Shown in pieces: positions 43,477 to 51,222 of a stretch of 64,000 bases of DNA. The DNA is from JAJPXC01 sp964510535 (lineage in GTDB: Bacteria > Bacteroidota > Bacteroidia > Bacteroidales > Muribaculaceae), in contig CAZECG010000006.1 in assembly GCA_964510535.1 (NCBI GenBank), positions 1 through 64,000 on the forward strand, in the 5' to 3' direction. Position 1 is the stretch's first letter. Each line of letters opens with the position of its first letter. Under the pieces are notes generated by a model, which was not told the DNA's origin, did not search any database, and saw only the letters and a program-made list of their open reading frames with translations. Position numbers and translations under genes: made by a program.

Positions 43477-45126
43477 TTACTTCACAAGCACCTTCGTTAC
43501 GGTATTCCCCTGACAGCGGATGTAAACGCCGTTGGCGGGATTGTCGACACGGATACCTTGGAGGTTGTAGTATTCAACCGGTGCGTTAACGTCGCTAACA
43601 ACAGCGTCAGCCACGCCCGATGCGAGTTTTGTGCCGTTGAAATCAACTTTGATTTCGATGCCGTCCCACATGACGGGGATGTTCATCACCAAGTGCCCAT
43701 TATTGTCCTCGGTACCATTGAGGGTAACATCAGCGGTAATCCCGCCATCGAGCAGCGAGAGACCATTCTTGCTTCCGGCGTAGGTTATAGAGCCATCGTC
43801 ATTTGAAGTCATAGTGCAGTTTTCAACTGTGATGTCGCCGAAATTAACGGGACCTTCGCCAATGTCAAGAGTGAAATCAGGCAACAAGAAGTTGCATTTG
43901 CCGTTGCCGAGAGGAGTGATATAAACCGAGTAAATAGTAGTATCGTCAGGGTTGAGAATACTGCCCAGCATTTCGATTACGAGCGAACCGTTATAGATAG
44001 CCGCCGAAGGGGTATCGGGAGGCGTGACACCTCCTGAGTTCTTAGCGAAGTTGATGGTATAAACGTGTGAAGTTTTGCCGTCGATATCGGCACCAACGTT
44101 TGACACAGTTACGGTAGCTTTATTGTTGGCGGCATCGAGAGCCACATTGACGGTAGCGCTCTTAGCGTTACCGGCGAGAGTGTAAGCGATAGCGTCGACG
44201 GTCGAGGGGATTTCGCTGTCAACGGTGTACTCGTATGTATCATTAGCGAAAGCGGGAACCGAAGTGCCGTTTACCGACAGAGCACTCAAGCGAGAGTAAT
44301 AAACCAACTTCACGTCGTCAACACAGAGCGTGTTACCGTCACCGAGATCAGATGTCCAATAGTCCCCGGCTGCAAAAATGATATTGAACTTCTCGGGAGT
44401 GTCGTTCGTAAGGTAGTTAAACTCAATAACCTTATTGGTCCATTCACCGGCATCACCAGTGATTGAAGTGTCAATTTTAGCGATGCAAGCCGCACCGGTA
44501 GTTGAAGTGACGTCACCACCTTGGGATGTTGACATTCCGAGAATATTTCGTTCGCGGTCGGTCATTGATACCTTAGTTGGACTAGTCAAAGAGATGTTTG
44601 CGGGGACATTGGCTTGAGTGTATGTGCCTTTCCAAAGATATGCCACAACGGTCGCCTGCTCACTTGGCTTTGCCGTGCCATGGCTGCGAGTGTACATAAA
44701 AGAAACAGCGTCGGGACGATAAGCGAACGCTATGCCGCCAAATGTGCCGCCATCAGGGTTACTACCATTTGCTCCTTTAGCCGTAGACCAAGTGGTTCCG
44801 GTTGTAACGTAACCCGGTACAATTTGATCTTCCTTTACTGAGTTGGGCGAATTATAGATTTTGACTGCCGACGCAGAGTTGTAACCGGTTGTTTTCTCAC
44901 CGACAACTGTTGCGCCCATACCAAGGGTTCCCATTCCGCCAACTTGAGAGATAGTCCAAGGCGAAGGGGTGGTGCCTGTAATTTTGGCGTTATTGGCGGG
45001 GACCCATGGCTTGCAATCTCCCCAACCTTCCTCGAAGCCGGCATTAGGGAGCTGCTGAGCGTTCGCGGTCAAAGCAGAGGCCGCAACGAGCAATGCGCTT
45101 CCAAAAATAGCGTAGTTTTTTTTCAT
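43477..45126 (-). CDS. Secreted PCMD/calycin-like protein with C-terminal sorting tail
   Basis: A 549-aa exported protein. The signal peptide covers about residues 1-23 (ending TANAQ). Residues of about 25-275 begin LPNAGFEEGWGD and resemble the putative carbohydrate metabolism domain (PCMD) or a related jellyroll. Residues of about 280-365 form a cadherin-like/Ig module. Residues of about 375-500 look like the Bacteroidales calycin-like domain. The last 45 residues match a type IX sorting tail (VEYYNLQGIRVDNPANGVYI, ending TKVLVK). The ligand is unknown. A TACCTTTG element lies about 75 nt upstream, divergent from the next gene. Confidence 0.75.
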   Translation of the reverse strand: MKKNYAIFGSALLVAASALTANAQQLPNAGFEEGWGDCKPWVPANNAKITGTTPSPWTISQVGGMGTLGMGATVVGEKTTGYNSASAVKIYNSPNSVKEDQIVPGYVTTGTTWSTAKGANGSNPDGGTFGGIAFAYRPDAVSFMYTRSHGTAKPSEQATVVAYLWKGTYTQANVPANISLTSPTKVSMTDRERNILGMSTSQGGDVTSTTGAACIAKIDTSITGDAGEWTNKVIEFNYLTNDTPEKFNIIFAAGDYWTSDLGDGNTLCVDDVKLVYYSRLSALSVNGTSVPAFANDTYEYTVDSEIPSTVDAIAYTLAGNAKSATVNVALDAANNKATVTVSNVGADIDGKTSHVYTINFAKNSGGVTPPDTPSAAIYNGSLVIEMLGSILNPDDTTIYSVYITPLGNGKCNFLLPDFTLDIGEGPVNFGDITVENCTMTSNDDGSITYAGSKNGLSLLDGGITADVTLNGTEDNNGHLVMNIPVMWDGIEIKVDFNGTKLASGVADAVVSDVNAPVEYYNLQGIRVDNPANGVYIRCQGNTVTKVLVK

Positions 45127-45198
45127 AATTTTCTATCAATTATTCTGTTTATTAATAATCATCATCATTTTGGCATATCTCTATGCGCATTTGAGTTG

Positions 45199-45206
45199 CA
45201 AAGGTA
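45199..45206 (-). promoter_or_regulatory. -7 element of the PCMD/calycin-like gene
   Basis: Minus-strand TACCTTTG matches TAnnTTTG. The predicted leader is about 66 nt. Confidence 0.5.
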
Positions 45207-45229
45207 GCAATTTTTTGGCAGGTAATCGC

Positions 45230-45237
45230 TAAATTTG
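45230..45237 (+). promoter_or_regulatory. -7 element of the Ntn-hydrolase/gldB unit
   Basis: TAAATTTG matches TAnnTTTG, giving a leader of about 54 nt to the ATG at 45298. It lies back-to-back with the divergent element at 45199-45206. Confidence 0.45.
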
Positions 45238-45297
45238 CCTAATAATTTGTCGACTAATGCAAAACATCCCAATAATACTACTTGTTCAGACAATATT

Positions 45298-46374
45298 ATG
45301 TTGAGACGGTTTTTAATATTCTCATTTTCCGCAATTACGGCTATAAATGCCTTAGGTTGCACGTCAGCCATAATCGGAGCAGAAGCATCGCTATCGGGCC
45401 GCCCACTGCTCTGGAAACACCGCGACACCGGCACCGAACACAATTTCGTAGCCCGCGTTGACCGACAAGGCCAAATACCCTATGTCGCCCTGTTCAATGG
45501 CGGTGACTCATTGCTCGCTGAGGCTTGGATGGGGCTAAACGCCGAGGGTTTCGCCATCATGAACACCGCATCATATAATTTGGCACCCGACACAGCCTCA
45601 TATAAGGATCGCGAAGGCTATTTGATGTCAGAGGCTCTCGCTAAGTGCTCCACGTTACGCGATTTCGAGAATTTGCTCGATTCGCTCCCCAAACCGATGG
45701 GAGTGCAGGCTAACTTCGGTGTCATCGACGCATCGGGCGCAGGCGCCTACTACGAAACCGACGATTACCGATACACCAAATATTCCATTGACGACACCCC
45801 CGACAAATTACTGCTGCGCACAAACTACTCCTGCTCCGGCGACTCAACCTGCGGTATGGGTTACATACGATACCAAAACGCCGTAACCCTCCTCGCGCCC
45901 CATATAAAGGCTCGCGACATAACCCCCGCCACATTCACCGAAAAGCTATCGCGTTCATTCTACCATTCCTTGCTCGGGCGCGACCCGATGGCCGACGGAG
46001 ACAGCTGGGCTATTGACCAAGATTTCATACCACGGCGCAGCTCAAGCGCGTCAATCGTCATCGAAGGAATCCGTCCGGGAGAATCCCCCACCCTCTCGGT
46101 AATGTGGACCGCCATCGGCTATCCCCCCTGTGCGACGGTTATCCCTGTAACTGTCGACAGCGTACCTGACCGATTACAGCCACGCGCCCCACGATGGCGT
46201 TGCCCCGAATGTGATTACACACTGACACTAAAACGATTGGCATTCCCGATAACACGCGGCTCGGGCCTGCACTACATAAACCTCGACGCTCTGCGTCCCA
46301 TCATAGGCGAAAGGCATCAAAAAAGTGAGGCCACCTACCGCAGATTCCTGGAAAAAACAACCGATTTTAAGTAG
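45298..46374 (+). CDS. Exported Ntn-hydrolase, C45/linear amide hydrolase-like
   Basis: A 358-aa predicted N-terminal-nucleophile hydrolase. A hydrophobic leader (residues 2-20) ends just before C21 in LGCTSAIIGAEAS. If cleaved there, Cys becomes residue 1, the nucleophile of this fold. The following LLWKHRDTG, ALFNGGDS and GLNAEGFAIMNT stretches match the C45 acyltransferase and linear amide C-N hydrolase group, distantly related to choloylglycine hydrolases. The C-terminus carries CPECDY. The ATG at 45298 was chosen as the start of the leader peptide. It lies 30 nt before a gldB-like gene. The substrate is unknown; a lipoprotein reading of the leader is also possible. Confidence 0.75.
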   Translation: MLRRFLIFSFSAITAINALGCTSAIIGAEASLSGRPLLWKHRDTGTEHNFVARVDRQGQIPYVALFNGGDSLLAEAWMGLNAEGFAIMNTASYNLAPDTASYKDREGYLMSEALAKCSTLRDFENLLDSLPKPMGVQANFGVIDASGAGAYYETDDYRYTKYSIDDTPDKLLLRTNYSCSGDSTCGMGYIRYQNAVTLLAPHIKARDITPATFTEKLSRSFYHSLLGRDPMADGDSWAIDQDFIPRRSSSASIVIEGIRPGESPTLSVMWTAIGYPPCATVIPVTVDSVPDRLQPRAPRWRCPECDYTLTLKRLAFPITRGSGLHYINLDALRPIIGERHQKSEATYRRFLEKTTDFK

Positions 46375-46404
46375 AGGTCGAACAATTAGTTTATGAATTA
46401 GGTT

Positions 46405-47400
46405 ATGGGAAAAATAGTCATCCTCGCATTAATTTTCATAGCAGCGGTATCATGCAAAGATAACACGCATGGCACCGACGATTGCGCAACCGCTTTACAA
46501 ATAGAGCGTCTTGACCGATTAGTCTACCATTACACTGAATTTGACACAGTCACTCGTGACAACCTTAAAGATTCAATGTCACCGGGACTTGACATATACT
46601 TGCGGGTGGCAGGCATCAATAGCGACAGCGCCGATGTGGATTCGGCACTGGCTATGTTGTCGGCGAGCCGACCGGTAACTGTATTTACGCCTGATGTTGA
46701 AAACAGGCTCAACTCTATTGAAGACATAGAGATAAGTCTTGGGACAGCAATGCGACGCATTCAATCCGCATTACCGGGTATTGACGCGCCACACATCTAC
46801 GGCATAGTTTCCCCCTACCGTCAGAGCGTCATTACAGCCGACTCGGTTGTTCTCATCGCCCTTAATCTATATCTTGGCCGAGACTATCCGGGATATGCCG
46901 GATTTGATGATTATTTCAGGCTGACAAGAGAGCCTGTGCGTATTCCGTATGATGTGGTGGAGGCAATAGTAGCCTCGCACTACCCGATTAATAATGACCG
47001 AGCGAAAACAATACTATCTAAAATGCTTTATAATGGGGCGTTGGTCTATGCTGTTATGTCGTCGATTCCTGACGCCGACCTATCATTAGCCATTGGTGTC
47101 GGCAGTGAGGATTTGGAATGGTTGGTTGACAATGAATCAAGGATATGGGACAAGATTATCCGACAAGAACTCCTATATTCAAGCTCAGAGACAGACGCCT
47201 CAAAATTACTTATGCCCTCACCAGCGACACCGGCCATTCACCCTGAAGCACCCGGCAGAGTGGGCCGCTACATCGGCTACGCAATAGTTAAATCATATGT
47301 TGACAAGCATAAGAGTGTCACATTGGAGCAGCTGCTATCGCCCGATTTTTATGGAGAAACAAAGACTTTGGTAGATGCCGGCTATGCTCCGGCAAAATGA
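46405..47400 (+). CDS. GldB-like lipoprotein
   Basis: A 331-aa lipoprotein with a lipobox ending at C17 (AAVSC). Conserved GldB features are IERLDRLVYHY near the start, NLYLGRDYPGYAGFDDYF, TILSKMLYNGALVYAVM, the W-x-NE-type stretch LEWLVDNESRIWDKIIRQEL, and the C-terminal PGRVGRYIGYAIVKSYVDKH. GldB is essential for gliding in Flavobacterium, but homologues occur in non-gliding gut Bacteroidales, where the role is unknown. It follows the Ntn-hydrolase by 30 nt and is probably co-transcribed. Confidence 0.82.
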   Translation: MGKIVILALIFIAAVSCKDNTHGTDDCATALQIERLDRLVYHYTEFDTVTRDNLKDSMSPGLDIYLRVAGINSDSADVDSALAMLSASRPVTVFTPDVENRLNSIEDIEISLGTAMRRIQSALPGIDAPHIYGIVSPYRQSVITADSVVLIALNLYLGRDYPGYAGFDDYFRLTREPVRIPYDVVEAIVASHYPINNDRAKTILSKMLYNGALVYAVMSSIPDADLSLAIGVGSEDLEWLVDNESRIWDKIIRQELLYSSSETDASKLLMPSPATPAIHPEAPGRVGRYIGYAIVKSYVDKHKSVTLEQLLSPDFYGETKTLVDAGYAPAK

Positions 47401-47508
47401 TTGCGGCATCGCGGTTGTACTTTTTTAACAACCCGCCGGAACTCGCATCGGGAGCGGGATTCAGCGACGCAAGAAACGCTAAAGCGGTGATAATTAGAGC
47501 CTACCATT

Positions 47509-47538
47509 TTGCGGTTAGAGTAAAAAAGCGTAACTTTG
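47509..47538 (+). promoter_or_regulatory. Promoter of the TlpA-like gene
   Basis: TTG (47509-47511), a 19-nt spacer, then TAACTTTG (47531-47538). The 5' leader is about 130 nt. Confidence 0.65.
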
Positions 47539-47544
47539 CACCGG

Positions 47545-47674
47545 TTTTGTTAACCGCGTCATCACAGAGGTGAGACATGCGCCGAAAATCGGCACGGATA
47601 ATGAGGATGTAAAATTCGGTCATAACCAAATTGCACTCCGATACTTATCCGAGTATTAACAAAAAATATGCGTA
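47545..47674 (+). promoter_or_regulatory. Structured leader of the TlpA-like gene
   Basis: A leader of about 130 nt with three nested or serial helices: a GCCGA/TCGGC hairpin (47581-47593, AAA loop), a long-range CGGATAA/TTATCCG pairing (47595-47601 with 47645-47651), and CGGTT/AACCG (47542-47546 with 47552-47556). No known riboswitch consensus was matched, and no reading frame covers it. Confidence 0.4.
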
Positions 47675-48151
47675 ATGAAGAAACCTTTAATTTTTCTTGC
47701 GCTTTTGGTCATTTTAGCAATCTCTTTATCAGCCTATACTCCACGCGTGATAGCGCCAGAGAAAGGCTACACTGTCCCGGCTCTCTCGATTGAAAGCAAC
47801 GACAGTGTCATCTCGCTAAGCGACTTCAGAGGGAAGTATCTATTATTGACTTTTTGGGCTTCAACCGACGCTGCGTCACGCATAAGATGCAACGAATATG
47901 AGAGCCTTGTTGACCAAAGCGCAAACGTTCGCCAACTGTCAATCAATCTTGACAGAAATGAGAGATTATTTAAGGAAATTGTCAGCAATGACAATCTTAA
48001 TCCGGCTCATCAGCACAATTTGCCTCCGTCGAAAGCAGATGGTGTATTGGCGGAATTTAATTTAAGCTCTACTCTTAGAACTTTTTTAATTGACCCCGAG
48101 GGACGTATTATATCGGTGAATCCCTCATTGGATGAAATTGCAGCGTTGTAA
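47675..48151 (+). CDS. TlpA-like thioredoxin-fold protein lacking CXXC
   Basis: A 158-aa protein with an N-terminal signal or anchor helix (about residues 4-22) and a thioredoxin-like/AhpC-TSA fold: SLSDFRGKYLLLTFWAS, then a C-terminal TFLIDPEGRIISVNPS strand pair. Where TlpA/ResA proteins have WCxxC, this one has FWASTDAASRIRC, so only one cysteine remains and the dithiol is lost. It is therefore unlikely to be an oxidoreductase of the usual kind; a binding, chaperone or one-cysteine peroxidase role is possible. It is monocistronic with a structured leader and its own terminator. Confidence 0.8.
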   Translation: MKKPLIFLALLVILAISLSAYTPRVIAPEKGYTVPALSIESNDSVISLSDFRGKYLLLTFWASTDAASRIRCNEYESLVDQSANVRQLSINLDRNERLFKEIVSNDNLNPAHQHNLPPSKADGVLAEFNLSSTLRTFLIDPEGRIISVNPSLDEIAAL

Positions 48152-48208
48152 AAAGATTTTACAATTGATTTCCAAACAGACTAACCTAAACGTTTACCGA
48201 TATCAAGC

Positions 48209-48246
48209 ATCAGGTGTAAGAGAATCTTGCACCTGATTAATTTTTA
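48209..48246 (+). terminator. Terminator after the TlpA-like gene
   Basis: Arms 48209-48221 and 48225-48237 form 13 bp with one G-U and a 3-nt loop, followed by TAATTTTTAT. It separates this gene from the convergent FKBP. Confidence 0.8.
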
Positions 48247-48266
48247 TACTCGTAATTTTCCCGTCA

Positions 48267-48665
48267 TCAGACTACTGATATCAATTCTATATCAAAAATG
48301 AGAGTTGAGCCGCCAGGGATTCCGGGCTGTGACAGTCGCCCATAGCCCATCTCAGCCGGAAGATATATTTCCCACCTGTCGCCCGGACACATCTGTTGCA
48401 GGGAAATAATCCAGCCCTGTATCAGTTCGCGCAATCGAAACGCTTGAGCCACGCCGCCACGACTTGAATCGAAACTTTTGCCATTGATGGTTTTACCCGT
48501 GTAGTGTACAGTGACAACACTGTTGCGATTGGGCGACACTCCGCCTCGGTTGCCCGATTTAATGACTTTATACAAAATACCTTTGTCAAGCGATTTCACA
48601 CCGGCCTCGGTTGCTTTAGCTTTCAACCACGCCCGGTTTTTCTCTATATATTCCGGTTTTGCCAT
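48267..48665 (-). CDS. FKBP-type peptidyl-prolyl cis-trans isomerase
   Basis: A 132-aa isomerase of the FKBP fold that speeds proline isomerisation during protein folding. Conserved features are VTVHYTGKTINGKSFDSS, a central LIQGWIISLQQMCPGDRWEI and the final LIFDIELISV. No signal peptide is seen, so it may be cytoplasmic. It starts directly after the TPR gene (2 nt) and is probably co-transcribed with it. Confidence 0.92.
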   Translation of the reverse strand: MAKPEYIEKNRAWLKAKATEAGVKSLDKGILYKVIKSGNRGGVSPNRNSVVTVHYTGKTINGKSFDSSRGGVAQAFRLRELIQGWIISLQQMCPGDRWEIYLPAEMGYGRLSQPGIPGGSTLIFDIELISVV

Positions 48666-48667
48666 AT

Positions 48668-50716
48668 TTATTCACGCATTCGTTTCAATAAGTTGTAAGA
48701 GGGCATCACTCCAAGTTCTCCGGCTTTTGAAAGGTCGCGCGTACCCGCTTCCTTATTACCGAGTTTCAGGTAGACATACCCGCGGTTGTAATAAGCCTCA
48801 CCAAAGTCAGGTTTAGCCTCAATGGCCTGTGTATATGCGGCGAGTGCTGAAGTATAATCCTGCATTTCAACGAGCAGATTACCCTTATCATAATATGGGA
48901 ATGGCATTGACGGCGACAGCTCAATCGTCCGGTCAAAATCAGAAATGGCTTCCGATAGTTCATGTTTCACCATTTGTGAGGCCACATCAGCAGGAATATT
49001 GCCATCGGCGCGGTTTGATTCTGTCCGCTGGTGGCGGTATCGCGCTATCCCTCGCTGGAACCAAGCCAAAGCGAAATCGGGGGTGAGTTGCAACGCTTTG
49101 TCAAAATCGGCAATCGCGCCCTGATAATTTCTAACCGTCATCTGAGCCATTCCGCGGCCGAAATAGTCAACGGCTCGGGGAGCATGGGTTGCGATATAGG
49201 AGTTATAGTACTCAATATCCGAAAAATGGCGGTTAATCTCAGCCTGGTCAGTCAACGACACATCAGAATTTGTAATCAACAGCAGTTTTCGCAGTATGCG
49301 GGTGGCATTCAAATCGTCGACCTCCTTGATGTAGTAGGTCGACGGACGCAATTCCGACGGAGAGTAATAATAAGACAAAGCAAATATCGGCTCAATCTCC
49401 ACATTGATGTTGCGATCCTGCACCTTTCCGCGTATTCCCGGATTGTTATATTGCTGTTCAAGCGCATCAGACGAGTTGTCCACCGTCAGCAGAGCCGAAA
49501 ACCGAGCGGCGACAACTTCCTGCGGTTCAGAAGTCGGCTCGTGGCCTGCCCTATTTCCGTTTCCGCTCTCGGCCACATCGGAAGCGTCAGACTGTCCCGG
49601 CTCGTTCAGGATTACAGGATGTTTGGCGAGAGCCATTGATTTATTATAATCTTTCTCTGACTGGCGCATATTACCAAGAGCGCGGTTTATGTCAAATCGC
49701 AGATAATACGCCCCGGCTAAATCAGGATATGACTCTATAACTTTGTCGATGTCTGCCATGGCCTTCTTATACTGATGCGTGTCACGATAGAGCATAGCGC
49801 GATTGTAAAGCGCACGCGCGTCGCCCGGTTTCAAGCTCAACACCTGCGTGAAATCCTGTATCGCTCGGTCATTATCCTTCAACTCGGCCCGCATAAGACC
49901 CCTGTTGAACAATGCCACAGCATTCAAGGGGTCCAACTGTATGGCATAATCATAGTCTGCCATAGCCCCGAAATAGTCATCAAGCTTGTATCGGAGGAAA
50001 GCGCGGTTTATGAACAGACCGGAATGACGAGGTTGCAACTTTATGGCGCGGTCCATATCGTCCAACGCCGATTTGAAATCGCCCTCACCCGAATTGATGG
50101 CAATGTCGGCACGCATCACATAGGCGTTGGTGGCATTGGGATTAATAGAAATAGCCTTGTCAAGATCGGCCAACGCACCCACGGTATCACCCTCAATCAT
50201 CAACAGGCGCGCACGTCCGAGATAACCGTTATCATACGACGGATGCGCCTTTACAAGCGCGGCATAGCTTTCACGAGCCGCTGCCGTGTCGCCAAGTTCG
50301 ACCTGCGCCATGGCTCTGTTGAAAAGAATGTTACGGTTCTCCGGCAATAATGTCAGCGCATGAGTATAGTCATCGACTGCCTCTCGGAGTTTGCCCTGAT
50401 TCTGACGCGCGACACCCCTAACCTCGTAAGCATCCACTATAAAAGGATTGTGCTCAATAGCCATATCCGCATCAGCCTCGGCACCTTGATAGTCGTCAAG
50501 ATTGAGCTTTGCGATAGCCCTGAAAAAATATGGTTGCGCAAGGTAAGGCTTGGCGGCTATCACCTGATTGAAATACTGTATCGAGACCATATAGTCCTCG
50601 AAATATAGAGCATTCTGGCCTATCCGCATTACCTGGTCGGTGTTAACCTGCGCAACAACCGAAAGCATTGACATCATCAACCAGAAAGATGCGATGATTT
50701 TTCTTGCATGGTTCAT
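48668..50716 (-). CDS. TPR-repeat exported protein
   Basis: A 682-aa protein with a signal peptide (about residues 1-23, ending VVAQ) and at least ten tetratricopeptide repeats in two blocks. The first block is about 35-345, with repeats such as AYEVRGVARQNQGKLREAVDD. The second is about 510-670, with the repeat AYYNRGYVYLKLGNKEAGTR. A low-complexity linker near 375-410 separates them from a non-TPR middle segment. It is a likely periplasmic scaffold for protein-protein contacts, with partners unknown. The FKBP gene follows after 2 nt, which hints at a folding-related pairing. Confidence 0.88.
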   Translation of the reverse strand: MNHARKIIASFWLMMSMLSVVAQVNTDQVMRIGQNALYFEDYMVSIQYFNQVIAAKPYLAQPYFFRAIAKLNLDDYQGAEADADMAIEHNPFIVDAYEVRGVARQNQGKLREAVDDYTHALTLLPENRNILFNRAMAQVELGDTAAARESYAALVKAHPSYDNGYLGRARLLMIEGDTVGALADLDKAISINPNATNAYVMRADIAINSGEGDFKSALDDMDRAIKLQPRHSGLFINRAFLRYKLDDYFGAMADYDYAIQLDPLNAVALFNRGLMRAELKDNDRAIQDFTQVLSLKPGDARALYNRAMLYRDTHQYKKAMADIDKVIESYPDLAGAYYLRFDINRALGNMRQSEKDYNKSMALAKHPVILNEPGQSDASDVAESGNGNRAGHEPTSEPQEVVAARFSALLTVDNSSDALEQQYNNPGIRGKVQDRNINVEIEPIFALSYYYSPSELRPSTYYIKEVDDLNATRILRKLLLITNSDVSLTDQAEINRHFSDIEYYNSYIATHAPRAVDYFGRGMAQMTVRNYQGAIADFDKALQLTPDFALAWFQRGIARYRHQRTESNRADGNIPADVASQMVKHELSEAISDFDRTIELSPSMPFPYYDKGNLLVEMQDYTSALAAYTQAIEAKPDFGEAYYNRGYVYLKLGNKEAGTRDLSKAGELGVMPSYNLLKRMRE

Positions 50717-50912
50717 ATACGCGAATTTAGCAAGAGTCAGGCTAAAATACGCGCTAAGGGCCGCTTACACATCGACTTTTAATTATTTTTGAGATAAAAA
50801 ACCGGCAAAAGAGAAGTTTAAATAGTAGAAACAATATTGTTAATATTAGCTATTGCAGCCCCCAAATAATTGGATAGAAACTTACGACAAATAACAGTCT
50901 GAACAAAATGAA

Positions 50913-50948
50913 AGGATGCCCAAGACTCTTCGCGAGCGGGGGCATCCT
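50913..50948. terminator. Second hairpin in the gdhA-TPR gap
   Basis: Arms 50913-50921 and 50940-50948 form a perfect 9-bp stem. On the minus strand a T-rich TTTCATTTTG follows. Its host transcript is unclear. Confidence 0.5.
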
Positions 50949-51117
50949 ATATTTGATAAAAGTTAGTCTATTGAAAAAGTTGTTTTGCTATCAGTGTTTA
51001 TTTATTTGACACTTGTGACGATTATTGGTTTAACCCCAATCGGTCATTTAACATTGATTAACCCAAAAATGTGTCTATACGCCGATAGTAATACATGACT
51101 AATAAAGCAAAAAGCGA

Positions 51118-51147
51118 CCGGGATGAACTCTCGCGAGTTCATCCCGG
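51118..51147 (-). terminator. Terminator of gdhA
   Basis: Perfect 13-bp stem (arms 51118-51130 and 51135-51147) with a TCGC loop, followed on the minus strand by CTTTTTGCTTT. It lies about 75 nt after the gdhA stop. Confidence 0.8.
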
Positions 51148-51222
51148 CCATGAGTAGGCAATTTATTAATAATTTATAAAGTGCATCCAGGCACACAAAA
51201 CATGTGCCGGTTAACCTTATTT

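Larger units (their letters stand above)
50717..51222. other. 506-bp gap with two strong hairpins
   Basis: No supported gene. It holds a gdhA terminator (51118-51147) and a second hairpin (50913-50948) about 170 nt further on. The stretch 50949-51117 shows no promoter match or reading frame. Nothing else was seen. Confidence 0.6.

Noticed and set aside
47556..47615. Partial likeness to a TPP riboswitch (GTGAGA, later CGGATAATGAGG)
   Set aside because: The conserved core segments are not in the right order or spacing, and the downstream gene is not a thiamine gene.
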